Shown: piece after piece, positions 1 to 8,744 of the stretch | Position numbering within the stretch: the stretch's first letter is position 1 | How the letters are laid out: every line of letters starts with the position of its first letter | Assembly (NCBI RefSeq): GCF_938029845.1 | Contig: NZ_CALHGG010000031.1 | Location: 1-55,167 of the forward strand | Length of the DNA: 55,167 bases | Reading direction: 5' to 3' | Origin: an uncultured Capnocytophaga sp. | GTDB taxonomy: Bacteria; Bacteroidota; Bacteroidia; Flavobacteriales; Flavobacteriaceae | Program-made: the position numbers and the translations under genes | The notes under the pieces: generated by a model | Databases searched by the model: none | Told to the model about the DNA's origin: nothing | The model's input: only the letters and a program-made list of their open reading frames with translations

Positions 1-57
1 AATTTATTGCGTCTTAAAAAGTTAGCAAATAATATTTTAACTATTGATTCGAATTAA
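1..57 (+). CDS. possible 3' end of an upstream gene (partial)
   Basis: Frame 1 is open from the first base to a TAA at 55-57, giving 18 residues that end in an amphipathic segment (RLKKLANNILTIDSN). The other two plus frames close earlier. This could be the C-terminus of a gene cut by the window edge. It is too short to assign a family and may be chance. Confidence 0.3.
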   Translation, partial: NLLRLKKLANNILTIDSN

Positions 58-76
58 TGATTAATGACAACTGAAA

Positions 77-463
77 ATGGAAATAGAAAAAATACACCAT
101 ATCGCGATTATCTGTAGCAATTATGAGCTGTCAAAGCATTTCTATACAGAAATATTGCCTTTTAGCATACACGCGGAACATTATAGGGCAGAAAGGCAAT
201 CCTATAAGCTAGACTTGTGTCTCAATGGGGAATATGTATTAGAATTGTTTTCCTTTCCCTCGCCTGCTAAGCGTGTGAGCCGACCAGAGGCTTGTGGAGG
301 TAGGCATTTGGCCTTAGCTGTGAGAGATTTGGAAAAATCCATAGCTTACATAGAAAGCCAAAAGGTAGCTTGTGAAGCCATACGACAAGATGAATATACA
401 GGAAAGCGTTTTACTTTTTTGGAAGATCCCGACGGTTTTCCTATTGAATTATATGAAATATAA
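77..463 (+). CDS. VOC (glyoxalase/bleomycin-resistance fold) family protein
   Basis: This 128-aa protein is one vicinal-oxygen-chelate unit made of two beta-alpha-beta-beta-beta modules. It opens with IHHIAIICSNYELSKHFY, typical of the SMU1112c/YaeR branch of glyoxalase I-like proteins. The C-terminal module ends FLEDPDGFPIELYEI, whose Glu is the usual metal ligand. His near residue 8 (IHHIAI), Glu near 56 (LELFSF), His near 77 (GGRHLAL) and Glu near 125 could form the metal site. The length fits a single VOC domain. The substrate cannot be read from sequence: lactoylglutathione lyase and a dioxygenase-like role are both possible. It ends 12 nt before dnaG and is probably cotranscribed with it. 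Confidence 0.85.
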   Translation: MEIEKIHHIAIICSNYELSKHFYTEILPFSIHAEHYRAERQSYKLDLCLNGEYVLELFSFPSPAKRVSRPEACGGRHLALAVRDLEKSIAYIESQKVACEAIRQDEYTGKRFTFLEDPDGFPIELYEI

Positions 464-475
464 CATCCAAAGAAT

Positions 476-2440
476 GTGATTACTAAAGAGAGCATAGACA
501 AAGTATATGATTCCATTCGTGTGGAGGAAGTCATAGGTGACTTTATCCAACTTAAGCGTTCAGGCTCTGGGTACAAAGGGCTGAGTCCCTTTACTAATGA
601 GCGTACGCCTAGCTTTTCCGTATCTCCAGCCAAGCAAATATGGAAGGACTTTAGTAGCGGGAAAGGAGGCAATGCGATTGCTTTCCTTATGGAACACGAG
701 CATTTTTCCTATATAGAGGCCATTCGTTATTTAGCAAAAAAATACAATATAGAGCTGGAAGAGACCCAGCAGAACGAAGAGGAAAAAAACAAAGCTAATG
801 AGCGAGAGGGGTTATACTTAGTCAGCGAATTTGCTCGTGACTATTACCAACAAAACCTCCTATCTTCAGAAGAGGGCAAGGCCTTGGGACTTACCTACTT
901 TAGGGAACGGGGCTTTACTGATGAGACTATCGCTACTTTCCAACTTGGTTATGCTCTTGATAGCTGGAGTGCACTAACCGATGAAGCCATAGCCAAGGGA
1001 ATGAACATCACTTACTTAGAGAAAACGGGGCTTACTATCGCTACAGAAAAAGGTCGTAAGATAGATCGTTTCAAGGGACGAGTAATGTTCCCTATTCTCT
1101 CCATGAGTGGGCGGGTATTGGGCTTTGGAGGACGTATACTTTCCAAAGAGAAACAAAAAGAAGCCAAATACCTCAATTCCCCTGAGAGTGATATTTATCA
1201 TAAAAGTAATGTATTATATGGCATCTTCCAAGCGAAACCCTTTATAGCCAAGGAAGACAATTGTTACCTTGTAGAGGGCTATACTGATGTAATACAGCTC
1301 TATCAAAGAGGCATCAAGAATGTAGTGGCCTCCAGTGGTACTGCTCTTACCCAGGAGCAGATACGCCTTATACGCCGGCTCACCCCAAATATTACCATTC
1401 TATACGATGGGGATGCAGCAGGGCTAAGAGCAGCTATTCGTGGGGTAGATTTGATCCTTGCAGAAGGAATGAATGTACGTATCTGTACCTTTCCTGAGGG
1501 CGAAGACCCCGATAGCTTTGCCAAAAGTAATTCCCTAGAAGAAATAGAAGTCTATTTCAAAGAACATACTCAGGATTTTATCCGTTTCAAGGCTACTTCA
1601 CTGATACAGGAAGCACAGGAGGACCCTATGAAGCGCGCCGATACCATTCGTAATATGATTGAGAGTATTTCCAAAATTTCTGACCCTATCAAGAGAGAAA
1701 TCTACGTGAGGGAATGTGCTAAAATTATGGAAATATCCGAGGAGGTACTTTTTGCTTCTCTTGCTCAAATGAATCAGCAACAGCTACTTAAGGCTGAACA
1801 AGAGTTAAAAAAGACAAAAAAGGAAGCTCCCATGACAGTGGTAAAAGCTCCTGAGCGGCTCTCCCCTATTGTATATTTAGAAAAAGACCTTATCAAGTAC
1901 CTGTTACTCTATGGACCAAAGGAATGCGTATTCGAAGACAAATTCCTATACTATGACCCTGATACAGGAGAGGAAAAGGTACAAGAAATTACCCAAAAGG
2001 TAAAGGTATTTGAAAAACTATTCCTTGAACTCCAAGCCGATGAAATAGAGCTTTCTACGGCAGAGTTCAAGGAGATATATACTTTCTTTATAGACAAATA
2101 TCAAAAAGGACTCGAGGATATCTCAACCATTATCAACGAACTTCCTGTCTCTATGGCCTCTATCATTGCCACTTTCCAAGCACAGGAGGAAGAAATCCGC
2201 CTACATAATTGGAGCAAAAAAGGAGTGGAGGTAAAACCCAAGGAGGCGGATCTATCTTATGCTATCAATGGAATCGTACTAAATCTTCGAAAGATGCTTA
2301 TTGACAGAAAGATAGAAGAGCTTCGCTCAGAAATAGCCCAATTGGAAAGCCAAGATGGTGACCCTTCTTGGGCTATTCAAGAGGTAATGGAGTATAATGT
2401 ACTGAAAAATACTATTTCTCGCCGTTTAGACTCCAATTAG
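476..2440 (+). CDS. dnaG: DNA primase DnaG
   Basis: DnaG makes the RNA primers for lagging-strand synthesis. The 654-aa protein has an N-terminal CHC2-like domain (about 1-100), a TOPRIM catalytic core with VEGYTDVIQL and the acidic YDGDAAG motif (about 255-345), and a C-terminal helicase-interaction region. The start is GTG at 476; an ATG two bases upstream is followed at once by a stop, and MITKESIDKVYDSIRVEEVIG matches the family N-terminus. The zinc-ribbon ligands are all replaced: the cysteine and histidine of the usual CPFH become Ser37 and Thr40, and the two cysteines of CFGC become Asp58 and Ser61. The domain outline is otherwise kept (GLSPFTNERTPSF, GKGGNAI). The gene converges on the next gene with only 1 nt between stops. 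Confidence 0.97.
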   Translation: MITKESIDKVYDSIRVEEVIGDFIQLKRSGSGYKGLSPFTNERTPSFSVSPAKQIWKDFSSGKGGNAIAFLMEHEHFSYIEAIRYLAKKYNIELEETQQNEEEKNKANEREGLYLVSEFARDYYQQNLLSSEEGKALGLTYFRERGFTDETIATFQLGYALDSWSALTDEAIAKGMNITYLEKTGLTIATEKGRKIDRFKGRVMFPILSMSGRVLGFGGRILSKEKQKEAKYLNSPESDIYHKSNVLYGIFQAKPFIAKEDNCYLVEGYTDVIQLYQRGIKNVVASSGTALTQEQIRLIRRLTPNITILYDGDAAGLRAAIRGVDLILAEGMNVRICTFPEGEDPDSFAKSNSLEEIEVYFKEHTQDFIRFKATSLIQEAQEDPMKRADTIRNMIESISKISDPIKREIYVRECAKIMEISEEVLFASLAQMNQQQLLKAEQELKKTKKEAPMTVVKAPERLSPIVYLEKDLIKYLLLYGPKECVFEDKFLYYDPDTGEEKVQEITQKVKVFEKLFLELQADEIELSTAEFKEIYTFFIDKYQKGLEDISTIINELPVSMASIIATFQAQEEEIRLHNWSKKGVEVKPKEADLSYAINGIVLNLRKMLIDRKIEELRSEIAQLESQDGDPSWAIQEVMEYNVLKNTISRRLDSN

Positions 2441-2441
2441 T

Positions 2442-3623
2442 CTATTCTTTGTAATGATCGATGGCTTCTAATATAATTGCACAAGCCTTTTCTATCTCCT
2501 CCTTACTAATGGTAAGTGGAGGAGAGATTCTCACCGCTCTAAGTTCAAAGAGTAACCAAAAGAAGATATACCCTCTTTGGTGTGCATAAAGGATTATGTG
2601 ATTGGCCAAGTCCTCACTCTCCATAATAGCCGCTAGCATGAGTCCCTTACCATTGACCGATTTTATCTTAGGGTGTTTGAGAAGCTTGCGGAAGAGCTGT
2701 TCCTTCTCAAGGGTCTCCTGCATAAGAGAAGTGGTAAGCAGCTCGTTAAGAGTAGCCAAAGAGGCGGCAGCCACCACAGGATTTCCTCCAAAGGTGGTGA
2801 TATGGGACATTTTAGGATTATCGGCTAAAAGATGCATTAGCTCATAGGAAGCCACGAAAGCACCACAAGGCAATCCGCTAGCCATCCCCTTACCAATAGC
2901 AATAATATCGGGTACTACATTATAGTTCTGAAAACCAAAGAGCTTTCCCGTACGACCAAAACCAGGTTGTATCTCATCCAAGATAAGTAAGGCGCCTACC
3001 TCTTGGCAGCGTTGTTTTACCTTTGCCAAATAGTCATTCTCAGGAGTAATAAAGCCAGCTCCACCTTGGATTGTCTCCAAGACTACTCCTGCGGTTCGGG
3101 TGGTGATCTTCTCTAGTTCTGATTCATTGTTGAACTCAATCCATGCCACATCAGGCAAAAGTGGGCGAAAAGGCTGCTTGCGTAGTTCATAATCCATGAT
3201 ACTGAGAGAGCCTTGCGTATTCCCATGGTAGGCCTTGCGTGCAGCAATAATCTGTGAGCGTCCTGTAGCACGCTTAGCTAGCTTGATACTTCCTTCTATA
3301 GCCTCTGTACCAGAATTAACTAAATAAGTCGTTTCCAGAGGGTCGGGCAGGTTTTCTGCCAATCGCTTACAATATGTTATTGCTGGTGATTGGGCATACT
3401 CCCCATATACCATCACATGCATATACTTAGCGGCTTGTTCTTGTATAGCCTTAACCACCTTGGGGTGACAATGCCCTAAAGTACAGGCTGATACTCCTGC
3501 CACCAAATCCAAATAAGCCTTCCCTTGGGTATCATAGATATAAGACCCTTCGGCACGAGCCACCTCCAACCCTAAGGGATACAAGGAGGTAGGGGCTTGA
3601 TAATGTAAAAAGTCTTCTTTCAT
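2442..3623 (-). CDS. class III PLP-dependent aminotransferase (acetylornithine/ornithine aminotransferase-like)
   Basis: This 393-aa fold-type I aminotransferase transfers an amino group between an omega-amine or amino acid and a 2-oxo acid. Visible motifs are the N-terminal YIYDTQGKAYLDLVAGVSA, the phosphate-binding NSGTEAIEGSIKLA, the Asp-containing LLILDEIQPGFGRTGKLF that contacts the pyridine ring, and the Schiff-base lysine in DIIAIGKGMASGLP. It resembles ArgD and ornithine aminotransferases, but no arginine-pathway gene is nearby, so the substrate is open. Its start lies 1 nt after the aat stop, so the two are almost certainly cotranscribed, possibly with the porin and arginase-like genes upstream. 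Confidence 0.9.
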   Translation of the reverse strand: MKEDFLHYQAPTSLYPLGLEVARAEGSYIYDTQGKAYLDLVAGVSACTLGHCHPKVVKAIQEQAAKYMHVMVYGEYAQSPAITYCKRLAENLPDPLETTYLVNSGTEAIEGSIKLAKRATGRSQIIAARKAYHGNTQGSLSIMDYELRKQPFRPLLPDVAWIEFNNESELEKITTRTAGVVLETIQGGAGFITPENDYLAKVKQRCQEVGALLILDEIQPGFGRTGKLFGFQNYNVVPDIIAIGKGMASGLPCGAFVASYELMHLLADNPKMSHITTFGGNPVVAAASLATLNELLTTSLMQETLEKEQLFRKLLKHPKIKSVNGKGLMLAAIMESEDLANHIILYAHQRGYIFFWLLFELRAVRISPPLTISKEEIEKACAIILEAIDHYKE

Positions 3624-3624
3624 T

Positions 3625-4302
3625 TTATAAAGCTTTCATTTTCTTAATTCTAAGGAGTATATTTCCTTGTAAAAGATATTTCATGTATTCAGAGCGAAGA
3701 ATTTCATAGGCTCCTAAGCTCTCCAAATGTTCGTTATATACTTGGCAATCCAATAGCAGATAATTTTTTTCCTTAAGATCCTGCAAGAGAGTATAGAAAG
3801 CTACTTTGCTAGCATTGGATACCTTGGAGAACATACTTTCACCACAGAAGATACCATTGCCTATATCCACGCCATAGAGTCCTCCTACCAATTTTTTATT
3901 TTGCCATACCTCTACCGAACGGGCCAACCCCATCTCATACAGTTTGGTATATGCTTCCACTATTTCATCACTGATCCAAGTACCTTGTTGGTCTTTGCGA
4001 TAGATATTTTTGCAGGTAGTAATCACCTGATAGAAATCTTTGTTAAAAGTCACATCAAATTCTCCTCTATTGAAGATATTGCGCATACTTTTATGCATTT
4101 TATAATATTTGGGTACCACTACCATGCGCTTTTGGGGAGCCCACCAAAGTATAGGTTCATCCTCGTTGTACCAAGGGAACACTCCACTCTTATAAGCTAG
4201 CAGCAAACGTGGTATGGAGAGGTCTCCTCCTATGGCAAGTATTCCCGTTTTGTCGGCTTGCTCCACTGGAGGAAAATAAAGATTTTGGGTTAATATATAC
4301 AT
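3625..4302 (-). CDS. aat: leucyl/phenylalanyl-tRNA--protein transferase
   Basis: Aat adds Leu or Phe from aminoacyl-tRNA to proteins with N-terminal Arg or Lys, marking them for ClpAP degradation by the N-end rule. The 225-aa protein shows the family signatures: FPPVEQADKTGILAIGGDL, LLLAYKSGVFPWYNEDEPILWW, GTWISDEIVEAYTKLYEMGLARSVEVW, and LVGGLYGVDIGNGIFCGESMFS with S.ASK.A after it. The length matches the family. It starts at ATG 4302 and is followed 1 nt later by the aminotransferase. The porin gene ends 45 nt upstream on the same strand. Confidence 0.97.
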   Translation of the reverse strand: MYILTQNLYFPPVEQADKTGILAIGGDLSIPRLLLAYKSGVFPWYNEDEPILWWAPQKRMVVVPKYYKMHKSMRNIFNRGEFDVTFNKDFYQVITTCKNIYRKDQQGTWISDEIVEAYTKLYEMGLARSVEVWQNKKLVGGLYGVDIGNGIFCGESMFSKVSNASKVAFYTLLQDLKEKNYLLLDCQVYNEHLESLGAYEILRSEYMKYLLQGNILLRIKKMKAL

Positions 4303-4347
4303 TGATAATGATGGTTAAGGGAATAAAAGTTTTTTAAAGGTATATTT

Positions 4348-6279
4348 CTATTTGAAGAAATACCATATAATACCTAAGCGTACTTTCCAGTCGCGATAAG
4401 GTTGGGAAGGAGCTGCGTAATAATTGTTATTACCGAGCAAAGCCTCAAGGTGTTCTACAGTAAAGAAGATACGCATAGTCCTCACCTTTGCATTAAGAAA
4501 GAAATCAGTTACCGAATAGTTTCCTATCTTTTCATCGGTCTGTACCTGAAAATCCGCAAGTAACGGATTATACTCGTTGGCATAATAGTTGGTAAAATAT
4601 TTAAATGTAAATCCTGTCTGCAAATACATTGCTTTTTTGAACATATAAGAACTGAAATAGAGTGTATTGCGGGTAGTGAAGGTAGGAACATTGAAAATGT
4701 GCTGATTGTCTTGTAGCACTTGCTGATACATCAGTGTATTGTCCAAACCCCAGTACCCTAAGCGAAACTCTTTCTCACCTACAAGTTTTAAGTACTGTAT
4801 GTTACCACTATATTGTTCAGGTTTAGGTTGTTTTTTTGTTCCATTGATATTGGTTTTAAGTTCAAAATAAGTATAGTTGTTAATATTAGTAATATCCAAA
4901 GAGAGATTTCCCCACTGAGAACGGATACCTCCAAAAATGGTTTGAATATTTTCTTTAGAAAAATCATCAAAGTGATACCAATTATAATTTTTGTAATCAC
5001 TCTGATACAGTAAAAAATTAAAATTAGGTAGCTTAGAGGTGATATTGAGCCCTGCAAATAGCTTATTTTGCTCATCAAAGTTGTAATATAAGTCTCCTTG
5101 AAGCTTGGTACCTAGTATTTTTCCCAAAATCATTTGTTCTCCTTCAGCATTGATAAAGAATCCCTTGTAATTCTTTTTCCATTGGAGTCCCAGTCCATAA
5201 TCAGTTCCCTTTATTTGGTGAGGGATAAAGCTACCTGATGTATCTATGAAAATTCCCTTACCAAAATAATTATAGAAATAAGATTTCCCATATACAAATG
5301 TTTTTCCTAGATAAGGTAAGGAAAGTTCTGCTCCCAACTTGTTAGTCAGTGTCCTAAGGGATAACTTATCATGGAGATTCTTAAGGGTAAAACTCTCTCC
5401 AAAAAAGCTATTGGAGGCAACTGCATTCTGGGTATAATAATAATTTTCTGTTTGATATTCAAATAAATGCTTTAAGAGTATTTCCGAACCTCCATCCTTG
5501 GATGGTCTTAGAAAATTATATTGTTGTTGCAAGAAATAACGCTTTAGGTTCTGCTGGGAAGTTACATCCGAAAGGGCTATATCCAATCGAGCACGATTGC
5601 GAAACTGCTCATTTCCTCCATGAAATTGCTCAGGGTATAGCAATCCCCCATTCTCTTGGCGATCAATCTCCTCATTGGCATAATGAGACATCACTAGGTA
5701 CTTTCCATTCTTTGACAAATAAGAAAATCCCACAAAGAAATTTCCTATAGAGGAAAGAATATTCTTATAATCTCCTAAAGAACGTAAGGCATTATAGCGC
5801 ACAAAAAAGTTAAATTCAGGCGAGAGATTCGCCGAGAAAAAGGACTGCAACATCTGCCCTTGCGAGAGTCCCGACTTAAAAGAGAACTCTGTCATAGGAG
5901 TGGGCACTCTATAATATAAAATATCCTCACCCGCTGAAAAATAAAAACTATTTCCTCGCATTCCCAATCTGGGGGAAAGTTCCGTCCGCTTGAAATCATA
6001 GGCAAGAGTAGTATAGGTCTGCCCCATATTTTGGAAAGGCACATAGGCAAACATATCCTTTCGTACAGGATTTTGTTTATACATGGCCTTAAGGGTAAGG
6101 GTGGTATCTATCTCAATGGTATCACGGGATATGGAAATATATTTGTAATCCCTTGAAGAGAGTATAATACTATCTTTTTTCTTTGGTAAGGGTCTTATAG
6201 ATTTGAAACGGATACTATCCTGAGCTACTGCTCCTACGGATAGGAATAGGGCTATAAAGAAAAGTAGTTTTTTGAGCAT
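4348..6279 (-). CDS. putative outer-membrane porin (Porin_10-like)
   Basis: The 643-aa protein has a signal peptide (MLKKLLFFIALFLSVGAVAQ, cleavage after VAQ or VGA). A short region with repeated dipeptides such as DTIEIDTTL follows, then about 550 residues of alternating aromatic/hydrophobic beta-strand pattern (NYYYTQNAVASNS, FKYFTNYYANEY). The last strand ends WKVRLGIIWYFFK, a C-terminal aromatic as in beta-barrel proteins. This is the pattern of the Bacteroidota Porin_10 family; the cargo is unknown. It sits between an arginase-fold gene (58 nt upstream, across a heptad-repeat array) and aat. Confidence 0.8.
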   Translation of the reverse strand: MLKKLLFFIALFLSVGAVAQDSIRFKSIRPLPKKKDSIILSSRDYKYISISRDTIEIDTTLTLKAMYKQNPVRKDMFAYVPFQNMGQTYTTLAYDFKRTELSPRLGMRGNSFYFSAGEDILYYRVPTPMTEFSFKSGLSQGQMLQSFFSANLSPEFNFFVRYNALRSLGDYKNILSSIGNFFVGFSYLSKNGKYLVMSHYANEEIDRQENGGLLYPEQFHGGNEQFRNRARLDIALSDVTSQQNLKRYFLQQQYNFLRPSKDGGSEILLKHLFEYQTENYYYTQNAVASNSFFGESFTLKNLHDKLSLRTLTNKLGAELSLPYLGKTFVYGKSYFYNYFGKGIFIDTSGSFIPHQIKGTDYGLGLQWKKNYKGFFINAEGEQMILGKILGTKLQGDLYYNFDEQNKLFAGLNITSKLPNFNFLLYQSDYKNYNWYHFDDFSKENIQTIFGGIRSQWGNLSLDITNINNYTYFELKTNINGTKKQPKPEQYSGNIQYLKLVGEKEFRLGYWGLDNTLMYQQVLQDNQHIFNVPTFTTRNTLYFSSYMFKKAMYLQTGFTFKYFTNYYANEYNPLLADFQVQTDEKIGNYSVTDFFLNAKVRTMRIFFTVEHLEALLGNNNYYAAPSQPYRDWKVRLGIIWYFFK

Positions 6280-6289
6280 ACTTTTTATC

Positions 6290-6338
6290 AGTTGTTAATG
6301 GTTAGTGATTATTCACTATTCATTTTTCACTCTTCACT
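6290..6338. repeat. heptad foldback array (7 units)
   Basis: Seven consecutive 7-bp units in exact register: AGTTGTT, AATGGTT and AGTGATT, then ATTCACT, ATTCATT, TTTCACT and CTTCACT. The second group is the reverse complement of the AGTGAAN type, so the array flips orientation near 6310 without losing register. It fills the gap between the arginase-like gene and the porin gene on the minus strand. Confidence 0.7.
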
Positions 6339-7441
6339 TAATTTAAGGATCTTTGATGGAGATTCCACCAACGCAGAGGAATTTCTCCTTCAAGAGCTTT
6401 CTGGTAATCTCGCTCAGTACAAGGAAGCATAAATGCCCCTTTGGAAGACTCACTGGGGAGTATCCACCAGCGTCCTGTACGATTGCTCTTATAGAACTCT
6501 ATAGTGAAATCGTCCAAGAGTACAATATACTTGGTATAGTTTTTATCCTCAATGGAAGGAAATTCTTTTATGCGATAATTAATACCTTCTATAAAGTACC
6601 AAAGTACTTCTCCCACAAGCATCTTACCACGCTCGGAAGTAGGTGGATTGAAGATTCCCAATACAGTAGTCTGTGAACTAAGCCCCGCATAACGGCTTAT
6701 TGCACAGATTTCTCTCGCGGTAAATCCATTGACAAATCCTTTAGGCATATCAATATCACAGGCTTGTACTGAAGTCATATCAATACTTACTAGATCTGTA
6801 TTACGCAATATAGGTTCTACCTGCTCTATATAACTGGTAATCTCCCCCAATCGGTAACTTTCAAAGAACATTTTCTGAAGCAAATCAATAGACTCTTGCG
6901 GATTATAATAAGTCTGATAACCAATATTAGTAAAATGGTTCAATAATGTAGGAGTCTCCATAAGGATACGGCTCATGTAGCTATCTTCCGCAAAAATCTC
7001 ATACTCATCAGAAAAACCAAAGAGTGCATTCACGCAGGCAAGATTTACCATTTGCTCCATAGTGTCAAATGCACGATAGAGAGCATAAGTATTCTCCACT
7101 CCCTCGGCCAAAAGTATAGGGATAATCCCTTGTTTAAGTAAATGAGTTGTGACCTCTTTTATCGCTACAAAGGTATCTTCTCGGGTTGTTCCTTCAGGAA
7201 TATTCCCTAAATCAGCTAATACTATATCCCAATTACCATAATAAAGGCTGTAAAAAGCATCTCTGAAAGAGTTCTTTAGAATGTTTTCGCTATTGGAAAG
7301 TGAAAAAATAGCCACTTGTACCCCTTCAAGGTCTGGTAACCCCTCTTTTCGAGTATGTTTTCTTATCTTTCCACCAATAGTTTGGGATAGATATTTCTTC
7401 TGAACAAAAAAATCTTCTATAGGATATAAAAAATCTAACAC
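6338..7441 (-). CDS. arginase-fold (ureohydrolase/formimidoylglutamase-like) protein lacking the metal site
   Basis: The 367-aa protein follows the ureohydrolase layout used by the Bacteroidota formimidoylglutamase-like family. The conserved metal motifs are degenerate. The GGGH/GGSQ motif reads LAEGVENTY (111-119), the DAHxD motif reads VNALFGF (137-143), and the SxDxDxxDP motif reads SIDMTSVQACD (219-229), keeping only the first Asp. C-terminally it has GFTAREICAISRYAG and IFNPPTSERGKML, which fit the family. A binuclear Mn site looks impossible, so hydrolase activity is doubtful; a structural or binding role is inference. It is divergent from the universal stress gene and may be the first gene of a minus-strand operon with the porin, aat and aminotransferase. 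Confidence 0.75.
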   Translation of the reverse strand: MLDFLYPIEDFFVQKKYLSQTIGGKIRKHTRKEGLPDLEGVQVAIFSLSNSENILKNSFRDAFYSLYYGNWDIVLADLGNIPEGTTREDTFVAIKEVTTHLLKQGIIPILLAEGVENTYALYRAFDTMEQMVNLACVNALFGFSDEYEIFAEDSYMSRILMETPTLLNHFTNIGYQTYYNPQESIDLLQKMFFESYRLGEITSYIEQVEPILRNTDLVSIDMTSVQACDIDMPKGFVNGFTAREICAISRYAGLSSQTTVLGIFNPPTSERGKMLVGEVLWYFIEGINYRIKEFPSIEDKNYTKYIVLLDDFTIEFYKSNRTGRWWILPSESSKGAFMLPCTERDYQKALEGEIPLRWWNLHQRSLN

Positions 7442-7495
7442 TATTCTAAAAAATTAGGAAGCAGACGAAAAATTGTCCTCTGATTAAATCTTGTG

Positions 7496-7528
7496 CAAAA
7501 ATACATATTAAAAACTGTACTATAACAA
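7496..7528 (-). promoter_or_regulatory. Bacteroidota-type promoter for the arginase-like gene
   Basis: Read on the minus strand, TATTTTTG (7496-7503) matches the TAnnTTTG -7 box. TTG at 7526-7528, inside TTTTG, could be the -33 element with a 22-nt spacer, slightly long. The start codon lies about 55 nt downstream. Confidence 0.45.
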
Positions 7529-7617
7529 AATTAGGAGAGTTTGTGAATAACCTCTCTTTATTTTTGTCTATTTTAATGTTTGTTTCTCTATTTTTTTAAA
7601 ATTTTTCACATACAATG

Positions 7618-7649
7618 TTTGTTTTTTATCTTGAAAAAACGTAATTTTA
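7618..7649 (+). promoter_or_regulatory. Bacteroidota-type promoter for the universal stress protein gene
   Basis: TTTG at 7618-7621 and TAATTTTA at 7642-7649 resemble the -33 and -7 elements with a 20-nt spacer. The last base of the -7 box differs from consensus (A for G). The start codon is 48 nt downstream. Confidence 0.5.
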
Positions 7650-7697
7650 CAGCGTAGAAATAAAAACATATTGTCTAACATATAACCTTCAATTACC

Positions 7698-8519
7698 ATG
7701 AAAAACATTCTTGTACCTATCGATTTTTCAGAACATTCCAATTATGCAGTAGAGGTGGCCGTAGATTTAGCAAAGAAAAATGGAGCCACTATTCTATTGT
7801 TACACTGTGTAGAATTACCAAGACGTTTTGTTACTGAATCCACCTCTGCACTGCCTGAAGAACTTTTCTTCATGCGTGAAGCAGGTCTTAATGTAAAGAA
7901 ACTCTCGGAAGAACTTAAAAGTAGAGGTGTTGCTGTAAAGACAGTAGTAGAAACCACAGCTCTTACTTATGCGGTAAAGCACTTACTTGAAGATGAGTCA
8001 GTGGACTTTATCGTAATGGGTTCCACAGGAGCCACAGGCTCTAAAGAACTTTTCTTAGGCTCCAATGCAGAGAAAATTGTACGTACTTCCTCTGTACCTG
8101 TTTTGGTTATCAAGGACAAAACAGACATTTCCAAAGTGAAAAAACTCACCTTTGCTTGCGACTTCTCTCAGAAATATATTGATGCTTTTCAAAAGGCTGT
8201 GGCTTTTGCCAATGTCTTAGATGCTAAGATTGATTTCGTATATATCAACACCCCTTATCACTTTAATTCCAGCAGAGAGATAAAGGTACTGATAGATAAT
8301 TTTTCTAAAGAACATAAGGAAATACTCTCACATAACATCCATATGTATAGTGATTTCTCTATTGAGGAAGGTATTATTCACTTTACAGAAGACCATCAGA
8401 GCGATCTTATATGTATGTTCCCAACTAAGCAAAGTGCTCTTATGCACATCTTCAATGGAAGTATCAGTGAGGACATTGTAAATCACTCTGAAAAACCTGT
8501 ACTTACGATTAAGTTATAA
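7698..8519 (+). CDS. universal stress protein, two tandem UspA domains
   Basis: The 273-aa protein carries two Usp domains. Domain 1 (1-145) opens KNILVPIDFSEHSNYAVEVA and ends GSTGATGSKELFLGSNAEK, the G-2x-G-9x-G(S/T) ATP-binding signature, then VPVLVIK. Domain 2 (150-273) opens KKLTFACDFSQKYIDAFQKA but has lost the glycine signature (MFPTKQSALMHIFNGSISEDI), so only the first domain is likely to bind ATP. Such tandem proteins are cytoplasmic and linked to stress survival; the specific partner is unknown. It has its own promoter and ends before a strong hairpin, so it is probably monocistronic. Confidence 0.93.
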   Translation: MKNILVPIDFSEHSNYAVEVAVDLAKKNGATILLLHCVELPRRFVTESTSALPEELFFMREAGLNVKKLSEELKSRGVAVKTVVETTALTYAVKHLLEDESVDFIVMGSTGATGSKELFLGSNAEKIVRTSSVPVLVIKDKTDISKVKKLTFACDFSQKYIDAFQKAVAFANVLDAKIDFVYINTPYHFNSSREIKVLIDNFSKEHKEILSHNIHMYSDFSIEEGIIHFTEDHQSDLICMFPTKQSALMHIFNGSISEDIVNHSEKPVLTIKL

Positions 8520-8556
8520 TTTACGGTTTCATTTTTTTAATTTTTAAGGAGATGTT

Positions 8557-8600
8557 CCTATGCAGTGGTGGATAACTATTCATCACTGCATAGGTCTTTT
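8557..8600 (+). terminator. rho-independent terminator after the universal stress protein gene
   Basis: CCTATGCAGTGGTG (8557-8570) pairs with CATCACTGCATAGG (8581-8594) with a single G.U pair and a 10-nt loop. A TCTTTT tract follows. Confidence 0.8.
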
Positions 8601-8724
8601 CAGGCCTTTCTATATTTTATTACTTTAAATAGTCCTATATAGCACATATTGAGCTGATTAATACTCGCAAATTATGGTTTGAAAAAATATAGGTTTTACT
8701 TTAGCAAATATTAAAATAAATTCT

Positions 8725-8732
8725 TATTTTTG
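8725..8732 (+). promoter_or_regulatory. -7 box of the first Porin_O_P gene
   Basis: TATTTTTG fits TAnnTTTG exactly and ends only 12 nt before the chosen ATG at 8745, which implies a 5' leader of a few nucleotides. No clear -33 TTG lies at the usual spacing. Confidence 0.45.
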
Positions 8733-8744
8733 CAAAAAAATATT

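Noticed and set aside
8730..8744. TTG start giving a five-residue longer porin
   Set aside because: The TTG is the last part of the TATTTTTG -7 box, and the ATG at 8745 begins a normal signal peptide.
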